Source: Capnocytophaga sputigena
GTDB lineage: Bacteria > Bacteroidota > Bacteroidia > Flavobacteriales > Flavobacteriaceae
DNA length: 64,000 bases
NCBI RefSeq assembly: GCF_900446695.1
Contig: NZ_UAVP01000003.1
Coordinates: forward strand, 783,501-847,500
Direction of reading: 5' to 3'
The position numbers and the translations under genes are program-made. Positions within the stretch are counted from its first letter, which is position 1. Each line of letters begins with the position of its first letter. The notes beneath the pieces are model-generated. The model was given only the letters and a program-made list of their open reading frames with translations, was not told the origin of the DNA and searched no databases. This document shows positions 42,542-50,586 of the stretch, piece by piece.

Positions 42542-43117
42542 TGACTTCATCGCTTTATAGAAAGCTGCGCGACTCAGAGGTTCGTAACTATCGGCTTCAC
42601 CCAGCATTCGCTGTTGGTCATTAGCGACTTTGCGGAAACTGTAGTTGGCGAGATTGCCCGTGCGGGTGCAAACAGCGTGTACCTTGGTAACATATTCGGC
42701 AGTTGCCATCAAAAAAGGCATCGGACCAAAAGGTCTGCCCTTGTAATCCATATCAAGTCCTGCTACAATCACACGCATACCGCGATTGGCGAGTTCGTTG
42801 CACACATTCACAATTTCATCGTCAAAAAATTGAGCCTCGTCTATGCCCACCACATCGCAACCATCGGCTAAGAGCATAATACTGGAAGCGGCTTCTACGG
42901 GAGTTGAGGGGATTTCATTGGCATTGTGCGACACTATATTGGTATCGTCATAGCGGGTATCAAAGGCAGGTTTGAAGATTTCAACCTTCTGTTTAGCAAA
43001 TTGAGCGCGGCGCAATCGGCGAATCAATTCTTCGGTTTTACCCGAGAACATTGACCCACATATTACTTCTATCCAACCCGCTTTTTCGTTGTTGTTTACT
43101 GTATTTTCTAAAAACAT
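42527..43117 (-). CDS. tdk: Thymidine kinase (type II)
   Basis: It phosphorylates thymidine to dTMP in salvage. At 196 aa it has the P-loop GSMFSGKTEE (21-30), the catalytic region GIDEAQFFDDE, the lasso loop GLDMDYKGRPFGP and a zinc-binding cysteine region near AVCTRTGN. The final residues (SGDRG) come from the intergenic word repeat, so the C-terminus looks rewritten. It starts 3 bp after the DUF3078 gene and is probably co-transcribed with it. Confidence 0.95.
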   Translation of the reverse strand: MFLENTVNNNEKAGWIEVICGSMFSGKTEELIRRLRRAQFAKQKVEIFKPAFDTRYDDTNIVSHNANEIPSTPVEAASSIMLLADGCDVVGIDEAQFFDDEIVNVCNELANRGMRVIVAGLDMDYKGRPFGPMPFLMATAEYVTKVHAVCTRTGNLANYSFRKVANDQQRMLGEADSYEPLSRAAFYKAMKSGDRG

Positions 43118-43120
43118 CGC

Positions 43121-44140
43121 TTAAAAAGTATATAATACCCCTACTCCCAAAATTTGTTTGAGCTGAGTGCGTGCTCCATAGTTGTGTTTTTCGCCGTTAG
43201 GAGCAGTGTACGAATAGAATTTCACATCGTCGTCGTATTTGATATGCACCCCTATACGCGCTTGAACGTAGCTATTCACCTTTAGGTTGAGGTTAGTTTC
43301 CCAATCCACATCTATATTTCCAAAGTTTTTGAGGTAATCGCCATAGAGGTTAAAGGAGGTGTTGAGCATCATATTTTCCATCACTTTTTTATCCCAACGC
43401 CCTGATACTGAAAAACCGAGTTCATTATGTGTGCGTTTTCCTTTTTTGAGGATAGTACCATCAGGGGCACGCTGGGCTTTTTCTACCCCAAAAGCACCAT
43501 CATCGGCTAAACGCTGATCAAATACTGCAGTAGTTTTGAGGGTAATAGGTGAAAGAAAGAGGTTGAATTTGATTTTAGCAGGTGCGTATTCAGCTCCCAA
43601 ACCGAAGGTAATGTACGCTGGCGCTAAGAATTTAGAGATAGGTTTTTCTACATCGGGATAGTTATACCCATTGCTGATTTGCGATAAAAACTGATAACGT
43701 GCGGTATAATACCAAAATGACTGTGAGTCGCCACGATAGCCAAATGAAGAAATGAGCGACAACTTATCATCAGTTTTGCGCACTTCGCGTCCTTTTTGAG
43801 CATTGATACCATAGTTGATTTCGAGTTCATTATCCCAAAAGAAAGTGCGTTCTATATAACGGCGGCGGAATTTGGCATTCATAATACCCGAAATTGAGGA
43901 TTCACCCCCTGCATTCCAATTGGAGAAAGCTACTTCACTCATATTCAACCCTATTTGGTTGAATTTAAACCATTTTTGTTGTGCTTGTTGGTATCGGTTG
44001 AAGGTAAATTTAAGCGCTTCGGGGTCGGTGAGTACCCTGATAGTATCGCTTTTTACATCGGCTTGGAAAGCCTTAGCCTTGCGCACTTGTCCCCACGCTG
44101 TAACACTGCAAAGTAGGAGTGCGATAACGAGTTTTTTCAT
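43121..44140 (-). CDS. DUF3078 family outer membrane protein
   Basis: A 339-aa secreted beta-barrel-type protein with a signal peptide (MKKLVIALLLCSVTAWGQ). The DUF3078 hallmarks are SEVAFSNWNAGGESSISGIM, an ELEINYGINAQKG strand and a C-terminal VLYTF aromatic end. The family is common in Bacteroidota outer membranes and of unknown function. The start at 44140 is chosen because the signal peptide begins there (44173 is an upstream in-frame ATG). Confidence 0.88.
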   Translation of the reverse strand: MKKLVIALLLCSVTAWGQVRKAKAFQADVKSDTIRVLTDPEALKFTFNRYQQAQQKWFKFNQIGLNMSEVAFSNWNAGGESSISGIMNAKFRRRYIERTFFWDNELEINYGINAQKGREVRKTDDKLSLISSFGYRGDSQSFWYYTARYQFLSQISNGYNYPDVEKPISKFLAPAYITFGLGAEYAPAKIKFNLFLSPITLKTTAVFDQRLADDGAFGVEKAQRAPDGTILKKGKRTHNELGFSVSGRWDKKVMENMMLNTSFNLYGDYLKNFGNIDVDWETNLNLKVNSYVQARIGVHIKYDDDVKFYSYTAPNGEKHNYGARTQLKQILGVGVLYTF

Positions 44141-44170
44141 ACTGAAAGTGATGCTAAATGATTCGGGGTG

Positions 44171-44201
44171 CAAAGGTACAAATAATAATGATGAAAGCCA
44201 A
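44171..44201 (-). promoter_or_regulatory. Promoter of the DUF3078-tdk unit
   Basis: Minus strand: TTG (44199-44201), 20 bp, TACCTTTG (44171-44178). Confidence 0.75.
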
Positions 44202-44249
44202 TAAAGATAACATCTCTATTGGCTTTTATTTAGTTATAATATAAAAAAA

Positions 44250-44735
44250 CTACTGAGATAAAGGCTCATTAGGCCAACGAAGATGAAAACCACTAAAATA
44301 TTTTTTATCTACACTTTTACCATCTATCCAAACTTGGTAAAGTTCAGGCCAAGTACAGCCGTCTTCACTTATCCTTTTCCCTAATATAGTGATTTGATGA
44401 CTATTGTTTTTATTTTTTAAAACGATAGTATCTTTCTTACCTGTATACAGACTGAAATCTACAATATGGATATGAATATCTTGATCTTGATCCATTATAT
44501 GAATATGATCTTTAAGAGATTTCTCCTCTTTTTTAGGATTTATATAACTAACAGAAGTAGAATCTACCTTTCCTGTTGCTAATAAAAACTCTTGTGCTAC
44601 TTTACTATCTTTATTGATATAGATTTCAAGTGTAGGAGGAGTATAACAATCTTGTTGTATCTCTTTTTGTCCATTCTCTTTATGGCAAGCAAAAAGAGAA
44701 AAAACTGTAACTAAAAGTATTATATACGTTTTCAT
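44250..44735 (-). CDS. Small lipoprotein C (C10-locus paralogue)
   Basis: A 161-aa lipoprotein with the lipobox LFAC at C17. The mature part is beta-rich with a TPPTLEIYINKDSK stretch, a histidine/aspartate-rich HIMDQDQDIHIHIV patch and a C-terminal QVWIDGKSVDKKYFSG. It is almost identical to the copy at 44966-45457 and related to that at 45473-45946. Because fragments of C10 peptidase genes precede the copies, a role as a protease inhibitor or companion, as found beside C10 genes in Bacteroides, is a reasonable but unproven guess. Confidence 0.75.
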   Translation of the reverse strand: MKTYIILLVTVFSLFACHKENGQKEIQQDCYTPPTLEIYINKDSKVAQEFLLATGKVDSTSVSYINPKKEEKSLKDHIHIMDQDQDIHIHIVDFSLYTGKKDTIVLKNKNNSHQITILGKRISEDGCTWPELYQVWIDGKSVDKKYFSGFHLRWPNEPLSQ

Positions 44736-44744
44736 AGGTGATAA

Positions 44745-44930
44745 TTATTGAATATTGATTATAACTTGGTTTCGAATATTGTAGTTGCCCTCTCCAGTTG
44801 GAGGTGTTTTTCCATTGGGGATATTTTTTGAAGGATCAGCATAACTTCCCAACTTAAAAATTCCCTCATAATACCAACCATCAAAAAGACTTTCCCAGCC
44901 CCAATTGTTATGGAACAGATTGATAATATC
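44745..44930 (-). pseudogene. C-terminal remnant of a C10-family (streptopain-like) cysteine peptidase
   Basis: The minus-strand reading gives an open stretch of about 61 codons without a start, beginning DIINLFHNNWGWESLFDGW and ending RNQVIINIQ and stop at 44745-44747. The HNNWGW...DGWY pattern matches the C-terminal end of C10 peptidases (HxNWGWGGxxNGYY). It is cut off exactly where the lipoprotein duplication begins, so it is a leftover of a duplicated peptidase-lipoprotein unit. Confidence 0.65.
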
Positions 44931-44965
44931 TCTATTAGCTTTTATTTAGTTATAATATAAAAAGA

Positions 44966-45457
44966 CTACTGAGATAAAGGCTCATTAGGCCAACGAAGAT
45001 GAAAACCACTAAAATATTTTTTATCTACACTTTTACCATCTATCCAAACTTGGTAAAGTTCAGGCCAAGTACAGCCGTCTTCACTTATCCTTTTCCCTAA
45101 TATAGTGATTTGATGACTATTGTTTTTATTTTTTAAAACGATAGTATCTTTCTTACCTGTATACAGACTGAAATCTACAATATGGATATGAATATCTTGA
45201 TCCATTATATGAAAATTATCTCTACTCAGAGATTTCTCCTCTTTTTTAGGATTTATATAACTAACAAAAGTAGAATCTACCTTTCCTGTTGCTAATAAAA
45301 ACTCTTGTGCTACTTTACTATCTTTATTGATATAGATTTCAAGTGTAGGAGGAGTCATACAAATTTTTTTATCAGATCCATCTCCTTTTATTTCATTTTC
45401 TTTCTGGCAAGCAAAAAGAGAAAAAACTGTAACTAAAAGTATTATATACGTTTTCAT
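44966..45457 (-). CDS. Small lipoprotein B (C10-locus paralogue)
   Basis: A 163-aa lipoprotein with the same lipobox (MKTYIILLVTVFSLFAC). It differs from lipoprotein C mainly in the residues after the lipobox (KENEIKGDGSDKKICMTPPT) and in a KSLSRDNFHIMDQD patch. The C-terminal 75 residues are identical. It starts 15 bp downstream of lipoprotein A in the same orientation. Confidence 0.75.
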   Translation of the reverse strand: MKTYIILLVTVFSLFACQKENEIKGDGSDKKICMTPPTLEIYINKDSKVAQEFLLATGKVDSTFVSYINPKKEEKSLSRDNFHIMDQDIHIHIVDFSLYTGKKDTIVLKNKNNSHQITILGKRISEDGCTWPELYQVWIDGKSVDKKYFSGFHLRWPNEPLSQ

Positions 45458-45472
45458 AGGTGTTATATTAAC

Positions 45473-45946
45473 TTATTTTATTAGATAAATACCTCCTAAA
45501 TAACCATTATAAAAGATATTTTCCTTTGAAATAGATTTACCATCTACCCAAACACTTTTTATAGATACTGATGAACAAGTTCTTGTAGGTATCATCTCAC
45601 CTATAATTTCTATCTTATAGGTATGTTTCTTATTTTTTACATACAAGACTTCTTTCTTGTTTGTATACACTGTTTCAAAAGTTTGACAACTGATACATAA
45701 CGTTTGTTTCTCCTTATCCATAAAGTACCCTTCAGTTAAAAGAGGTTTTTCAGGATTTAAAAATGAGCTGATATGCTCTCTATCCACCTCTCCCATATCA
45801 GTAAGAAAATCTTTTATTAATATATTTTCTTTACTGATACGAATATCAAAAGTAGGAGGAGTGTAGCAATCTTGAGATTTTTCATTTTCTTTATGGCAAG
45901 CTAAAAGAGAAAAAACTGTAACTAAAAGTATTATATACGTTTTCAT
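45473..45946 (-). CDS. Small lipoprotein A (C10-locus paralogue)
   Basis: A 157-aa lipoprotein with an almost identical signal peptide (lipobox LLAC) and a divergent mature part. Shared marks are CYTPPT, the SSFLNPEK/SYINPKKEE region, a KHTYKIEIIGE strand aligned to SHQITILGK, and VWVDGKSISKE aligned to VWIDGKSVDKK. It directly follows the C10 peptidase pseudogene, in the place where an inhibitor gene is often found. Confidence 0.75.
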   Translation of the reverse strand: MKTYIILLVTVFSLLACHKENEKSQDCYTPPTFDIRISKENILIKDFLTDMGEVDREHISSFLNPEKPLLTEGYFMDKEKQTLCISCQTFETVYTNKKEVLYVKNKKHTYKIEIIGEMIPTRTCSSVSIKSVWVDGKSISKENIFYNGYLGGIYLIK

Positions 45947-45955
45947 AGGTGATAA

Positions 45956-46521
45956 TTATTGAAAATTAATTAAAATCTGATTATTATGATGAAATTGAGC
46001 TAAACCATTGCCAAATAGACCTATTTCATACTATCCATCAGAATTGCCTCCCCATCCTGAATTATTATGTACTAGTTCTATATCATTATAATAGGTATAA
46101 CATTTGTAGAAATGAGAGCATACCCTATGTCATCTTGAAAGTGAATGATGTATAAATCTGTAGAAAAAGGAACTTTTTGTGGAGCTCTTGCCGTGTAAGA
46201 CGAGATTTTCTTACCATTTTGTATTACATCAATACTCGCTACTTGCACAGGGGCAATTCTTTTAGAAGCTCCTTCCAAACCTTCCATTTGGTTAGCTGTT
46301 TCAATAGCTAAATTTGTAGCTTCTTTTACAGAAATATGAGAATTTCCTGTTAAAGCTACCAGTTTCCAATCAGCAATATGAGAGATGTCGGTAGTATTGG
46401 AAGCTGTGATGGTTGTTGAAGTACTCTTTACATTTCCTTCATTCTCCTTAATGAGAGTTTCATCAGTTTTTTGGCAGGATATAAAGAATCCTAACCAAAT
46501 TAAGAATAAAAAATTCTTCAT
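45956..46521 (-). pseudogene. Decayed C10-family peptidase: propeptide fused to C-terminal stub
   Basis: The first 148 codons (46521-46078) encode a lipoprotein-like leader (FISCQKTDE) and a typical C10 propeptide, with VKEATNLAIETANQM and a TDLYIIHFQDDIGYALIS strand. The frame then stops. In another frame the sequence continues VHNNSGWGGNSDG, an in-frame TAG, then YEIGLFGNG and a final stop at 45956-45958, which is the extreme C-terminus of a C10 peptidase. The catalytic core with Cys and His is deleted. The promoter at 46550-46580 is intact. Confidence 0.75.
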
Positions 46522-46549
46522 TTTAAAAGTAAATTTGATTAAGATGCAA

Positions 46550-46580
46550 CAAAGATACAATCTTAAAATGAAAAAAGCAA
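46550..46580 (-). promoter_or_regulatory. Promoter of the C10 remnant/lipoprotein array
   Basis: Minus strand: TTG (46578-46580), 20 bp, TATCTTTG (46550-46557). Confidence 0.7.
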
Positions 46581-46598
46581 ATTTTTAGAAGTTTTTTA

Positions 46599-48290
46599 TC
46601 AAAATTCAATCTTATTTTCAAATCGGCTCATTACCCCCATAAACTCATCGGGAAGTGTGATGATTTTCAAAGGGATAGTATAACCGTGCTGAGCGGCAAA
46701 TTCGGCTACAGCACTGCCTAATCCACCTGTAACTCCTTCTTCTATGGAGATGACTTTCTTGTATTTTTGGAAGATGTGATGCAGCATTTCCTCATCTAAA
46801 GGCTTGAGAAAACGCATATCGTAATGGGCGTATTTTTCAGCAGTATTGCTCTTTTGAATTTGCTCGGCAACTTCTTCAGCGATAGCACCAATGGTGAGCA
46901 CCGCTATTGCGCTACCTTCTTTTAGCTGCTCGCCCTTGCCAATAGGTAATGCCTGAAAAGGTTGTTGCCAATGTTTTTCATTACATCTACCGCGCGGATA
47001 GCGAATGGCAATAGGGTGTTCTAATGGTTGTTGGGCAGTATAGAGCAGATGGCGCAACTCGGTAGCATTGCGCGGGGCAGCGATAATAAGGTTAGGAATG
47101 GGACGCAAAAATGCCATATCAAACACCCCGTGATGGGTAGCACCGTCTTCGCCTACAAGTCCCGCGCGGTCGATACAGAATACCACGGGGAGATTTTGCA
47201 GGGCTACATCGTGAATGAGTTGGTCGTAAGCGCGTTGCAAGAAAGTGGAATAAATCACACAATAAGGAATAAACCCGCGCGCAGCCCAACCTGCTGCAAA
47301 GGTTACAGCGTGTTGTTCGGCAATACCTACATCAAACACTCTATGGGGGAAAGATTGGTGCATAGCTGTAAGTCCGCTACCACTGCTCATTGCAGGGGTA
47401 ATGGCTACAATTTTAGGGTTGAGTGTGGCAAGCTGGGCGAGGGTCTGCCCTACTACCTCTTGGTATTTAGCGGGAAGTGAAGGTTTCTCGGGGAGTGGTT
47501 CTCCCGTAATTTTATCGAATAAGGCAGGCGAATGGTAACTCACTTGTTGGGCTTCCGCTTTGGCAAATCCTTTGCCTTTAGTGGTAAGCACGTGCAAGAG
47601 TCGCACGCCTCTCTCATTTTTTTCTGCTTTAAGAGAGGTAATCAATTCAGGGAGGTTATGCCCATCTACCGTACCTTTGTAAGTGATGTTTAAATCGTTG
47701 AAGAAAGTTTCATCAGCGCCTTTTCTTTGGCGTAACTGCTCGAAATAATTTTTGAGAGCCCCCACAGTAGGGTCGATAGCCATAGCGTTGTCATTGAGGA
47801 TAATAAGCATATTAGCATCGGTAGTGCCGGCATAGTTGAGCGCCTCGAAAGCCATACCACTCACAATTGACGCATCGCCTATCACAGCTATATGCTGGCG
47901 GGTGGTATTCCCTTCCAAAGCTGATGCCATTGCCATACCCAAAACCGCTGAGAGCGAGGTAGATGAGTGTCCCGTGCCGAAAGCATCGTATTCACTTTCT
48001 GAGCGTTTAGGAAACCCACTGATGCCTCCCTGTTCGCGAATATGAGCAAAAGAAGCGTCTCTACCCGTGAGGATTTTATGGGCGTAACACTGGTGTCCCA
48101 CATCCCACACTAATACATCATCGGGGGTGTTGAACACATAGTGCAGAGCCATAGTAAGTTCCACTACTCCAAGACTCGCACCTAAGTGTCCGCCCCGTGT
48201 AGCGATAATCTCTATAATGCGCTCACGGATTTGTTGTGCCAGTGCAGGAAGTGCTGCTATAGGAGTATTTCTAAGCTGTTCTATAGTCAT
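46599..48290 (-). CDS. dxs: 1-deoxy-D-xylulose-5-phosphate synthase
   Basis: A thiamine diphosphate enzyme that condenses pyruvate and glyceraldehyde-3-phosphate, the entry step of the MEP isoprenoid pathway. At 563 aa it is shorter than the usual 590-640. It keeps GGHLGASLGVVELT, the ThDP/Mg motif GDASIVSGMAFEALNYAG with NDNAMAI, and the transketolase-like RAGLVGEDGATHHGVFD. Its start lies 8 bp after hemJ, with which it likely forms an operon. Confidence 0.95.
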   Translation of the reverse strand: MTIEQLRNTPIAALPALAQQIRERIIEIIATRGGHLGASLGVVELTMALHYVFNTPDDVLVWDVGHQCYAHKILTGRDASFAHIREQGGISGFPKRSESEYDAFGTGHSSTSLSAVLGMAMASALEGNTTRQHIAVIGDASIVSGMAFEALNYAGTTDANMLIILNDNAMAIDPTVGALKNYFEQLRQRKGADETFFNDLNITYKGTVDGHNLPELITSLKAEKNERGVRLLHVLTTKGKGFAKAEAQQVSYHSPALFDKITGEPLPEKPSLPAKYQEVVGQTLAQLATLNPKIVAITPAMSSGSGLTAMHQSFPHRVFDVGIAEQHAVTFAAGWAARGFIPYCVIYSTFLQRAYDQLIHDVALQNLPVVFCIDRAGLVGEDGATHHGVFDMAFLRPIPNLIIAAPRNATELRHLLYTAQQPLEHPIAIRYPRGRCNEKHWQQPFQALPIGKGEQLKEGSAIAVLTIGAIAEEVAEQIQKSNTAEKYAHYDMRFLKPLDEEMLHHIFQKYKKVISIEEGVTGGLGSAVAEFAAQHGYTIPLKIITLPDEFMGVMSRFENKIEF

Positions 48291-48298
48291 CTCATTTG

Positions 48299-48838
48299 CT
48301 AATTTTTCCCTTTATTCACTAATTTCACTACCAACATAATTAGCACACCCATTGCTACAAAAGCTAATAAAGAAGCATACCAGTAGGCAACAAAATAACC
48401 TCTAAGCACAACGGCAAAAACTACTACAAAAAGAATAATGGTTGCTACCTCGTTGAGCATTCGCAATTGCACAGAAGTAAGGGTCGTCTGCCCTGCTTGT
48501 AGGCGTTTCATCAAGCGCCACGAATAGTAATGGTACACAAACAAAAAGACAATGAACAGCAGTTTGACATGCATCCACCCTTGAGTGAAATACACCCATT
48601 GCATTGCGTAGAACATATAAATGCCCGAAAGCACCATCAGTATAAGGGCGGGAACAGTGATGATGTTCCACAAACGCTCTTCCATAAAGCTAAATTGCTT
48701 ATGGAGAATAGAACGCTCGGGTTCCTCTTTTTCCAAGGCTTCGGTGTGGTAGATAAAAAGACGCACCATATAAAAAAGTCCAGCGAAGTAGCTCACTACA
48801 AAGATGATATGGATGCATTTAGCAATAAGATAATCCAT
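48299..48838 (-). CDS. hemJ: Protoporphyrinogen IX oxidase HemJ (CopD/UPF0093 family)
   Basis: A 179-aa inner-membrane protein with four to five helices. The conserved HIIFVVSYFAGLFYMVRLFIYH start and the later MHVKLLFIVFLFVYHYYSW segment (haem-ligating histidine and lysine regions) identify HemJ. It oxidises protoporphyrinogen IX to protoporphyrin IX, just upstream of ferrochelatase in the pathway. A -7 box TACCTTTG lies at 48881-48888 on the minus strand. Confidence 0.9.
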   Translation of the reverse strand: MDYLIAKCIHIIFVVSYFAGLFYMVRLFIYHTEALEKEEPERSILHKQFSFMEERLWNIITVPALILMVLSGIYMFYAMQWVYFTQGWMHVKLLFIVFLFVYHYYSWRLMKRLQAGQTTLTSVQLRMLNEVATIILFVVVFAVVLRGYFVAYWYASLLAFVAMGVLIMLVVKLVNKGKN

Positions 48839-48880
48839 AATTACAAAATGTTTTTACGAGTTTTTAGTTATTTGAAAATA

Positions 48881-48888
48881 CAAAGGTA
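48881..48888 (-). promoter_or_regulatory. -7 box of the hemJ-dxs unit
   Basis: TACCTTTG on the minus strand, 42 bp before the hemJ start. The -33 TTG is not evident. Confidence 0.5.
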
Positions 48889-48953
48889 GTAATATTTTTC
48901 GGTTCTACTAAAATTATAACAGAAAGTGTTTGCCAATTTTCTAATTCCCTAAT

Positions 48954-48984
48954 TTGCTAATTTGCTAATTATATACTACCTTTG
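48954..48984 (+). promoter_or_regulatory. Promoter of the YqiA-like hydrolase
   Basis: TTG (48954-48956) inside AATTTGCTAATTTGCTAATT, a 20-bp spacer and TACCTTTG (48977-48984). The -7 box ends 8 bases before the ATG, so the mRNA is probably leaderless. Confidence 0.75.
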
Positions 48985-48992
48985 CCCCCATT

Positions 48993-49475
48993 ATGAAAAT
49001 ACTTTACTTACACGGGCTTGATAGCTTTTTACAAGATGATAGGCGTGCTGTACTTTCGCCCTATGGAGAAATCTTTGCCCCTACTATCGACTATCGCAAT
49101 GCCCCTAACCTCTTTACTGAACTGCAAACCCAATACGCCTCTGCCGATGTACTCATTGGGTCGAGTTTAGGAGGGCTTGTTGTCTATTACCTTGCTCAAA
49201 AATTAGGCAAACCTTGCCTGCTGTTCAACCCTGCACTTACTCACCGACACGAAATACCTTTCAACACCCAGCCTAACCCTAATTATACTGCTTATATGCA
49301 GGTAGTTATAGGTTTACAGGACACTGTGATTGCCCCGTGGGAATCGCTTGCCGTCCTGCGCGAAGATATGAGTGCTTTGTCCAATGTTACTATTCACTTG
49401 CTCAACACTATGGAACACTCTTATCCCATAGAAATATTTGAAAACGAAGTAAAACACTTTTTTGTAAATTGTTAA
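48993..49475 (+). CDS. YqiA/YcfP-like alpha/beta hydrolase
   Basis: A 160-aa cytoplasmic serine esterase-type protein. The start ILYLHGLDSF (oxyanion region), the nucleophile elbow GSSLGGLVVYYLA and the C-terminal HSYP catalytic histidine region place it in the YqiA/UPF0227-like family. The substrate is unknown. It ends 10 bp before hemB and may be co-transcribed with it. Confidence 0.85.
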   Translation: MKILYLHGLDSFLQDDRRAVLSPYGEIFAPTIDYRNAPNLFTELQTQYASADVLIGSSLGGLVVYYLAQKLGKPCLLFNPALTHRHEIPFNTQPNPNYTAYMQVVIGLQDTVIAPWESLAVLREDMSALSNVTIHLLNTMEHSYPIEIFENEVKHFFVNC

Positions 49476-49485
49476 TTGATTAAAT

Positions 49486-50472
49486 ATGTTCCCACTCAGA
49501 AGAAACCGCCGTTTGCGCGTGAATGATACGATACGTAGTTTAGTAAAAGAAACGATCGTTACCCCCGATGATTTCCTCGTGCCTCTATTTGTAGTTGAAG
49601 GTACAAATGTAAAAGAAGAAATTGTCTCTATGCCAGGTTATTATCGCTATAGCCTCGACCTCTTAGCAAAAGAAGTTAAAGAACTTTGGAGCTTAGGACT
49701 CAAATCTGTTTTACTATTTGTAAAAGTCCCCGATAACCTCAAAGACAACAAAGGTACTGAAGCAGCGAACCCCAATGGTTTGATGCAGCGCGCCATTAAA
49801 ACCGTGAAAGAAGCAGTCCCTCAAATGCTTATAATGACCGATGTAGCCCTCGACCCTTATTCTATTTATGGTCACGATGGTATTGTAGAAAATGGTCGCA
49901 TTCTGAATGATGCTACAGTTGATGCTCTTTGCCGTATGGCACTCTCTCACGCCGAGGCAGGCGCCGATTTTATCGCGCCTAGTGATATGATGGACGGTCG
50001 TATCCTTGCCTTGCGCGAAACCCTTGAAGATAATAGTTTTGAGCACGTGGGGATAATGTCGTACAGTGCCAAATACGCTTCTGCTTTCTACGGTCCTTTC
50101 CGCGATGCCCTTGATAGTGCTCCTGTAGATCAGCAAGATATCCCTAAGGATAAAAAAACTTACCAAATGGACTATCACAACCGCCTCGAAGCCTTGCGCG
50201 AAACGCGTATGGATATAGAAGAAGGCGCTGATATTGTAATGGTAAAACCAGGTCTTTGCTATTTAGACATCGTTCGTGAGGTGAAGAATATGAGCGAAGT
50301 GCCCGTAGCGGTATACCAAGTATCAGGTGAATATGCTATGCTCAAAGCTGCTGCTGCCAAGGGTTGGCTCGACCACGATGCTGTGATGATGGAACAAATA
50401 GTAAGCATCAAGCGTGCTGGAGCCGACATTATTGCGAGTTATTTCGCCAAAGAAGTTGTAAAACTCTTGTAA
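49486..50472 (+). CDS. hemB: Delta-aminolevulinic acid dehydratase (porphobilinogen synthase)
   Basis: It condenses two 5-aminolevulinate molecules to porphobilinogen. At 328 aa it shows the N-terminal RRLRVNDTIR, the metal region TDVALDPYSIYGHDG, and the two active-site lysines in MSYSAKYASAFYGPFRDA and DIVMVKPGLCYLD. TDVALDPYS in place of the Cys-rich zinc triad suggests a magnesium-dependent type. Along with hemJ and hemH it supports an anaerobic/aerobic haem pathway encoded at dispersed loci. Confidence 0.96.
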   Translation: MFPLRRNRRLRVNDTIRSLVKETIVTPDDFLVPLFVVEGTNVKEEIVSMPGYYRYSLDLLAKEVKELWSLGLKSVLLFVKVPDNLKDNKGTEAANPNGLMQRAIKTVKEAVPQMLIMTDVALDPYSIYGHDGIVENGRILNDATVDALCRMALSHAEAGADFIAPSDMMDGRILALRETLEDNSFEHVGIMSYSAKYASAFYGPFRDALDSAPVDQQDIPKDKKTYQMDYHNRLEALRETRMDIEEGADIVMVKPGLCYLDIVREVKNMSEVPVAVYQVSGEYAMLKAAAAKGWLDHDAVMMEQIVSIKRAGADIIASYFAKEVVKLL

Positions 50473-50482
50473 AAATAAAATT

Positions 50483-50570
50483 GCCTTTGGCAAAGTTGAT
50501 TACTCTGATAATCAATCACTTTTAGAGTGTGCTATGTAAGGGCGTTTTGCAAACGCCCTCATAAAAAAAA
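50483..50570. repeat. Composite repeat: half P plus hairpin R4
   Basis: TTTGGCAAAGTTGATT is followed by 'actctgataatcaatcacttttagagtgtgctatgta', then GGGCGTTT (50540-50547), TGC, AAACGCCC (50551-50558). It lies directly after hemB. Confidence 0.75.
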
Positions 50571-50586
50571 TACATTTAAATTTTCT

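Larger units (their letters stand above)
44207..45457. repeat. Direct duplication of about 530 bp carrying lipoprotein copies
   Basis: The segment 44207-44735 recurs at 44925-45457 with near identity, including 3' flanking sequence (ttttatttagttataatataaaaa). The intervening 44745-44930 holds a peptidase C10 fragment. Differences cluster right after the lipobox and at the KSL...HIMDQD patch. Confidence 0.85.

Noticed and set aside
44207..45457. Insertion sequence as the cause of the lipoprotein duplication
   Set aside because: No transposase, terminal inverted repeats or target duplications were seen. Tandem duplication of a peptidase-lipoprotein unit explains the boundaries better.
26011..50570. 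CRISPR-like interpretation of the dispersed hairpin repeats
   Set aside because: Copies are kilobases apart, not regularly spaced, and no cas genes are present.
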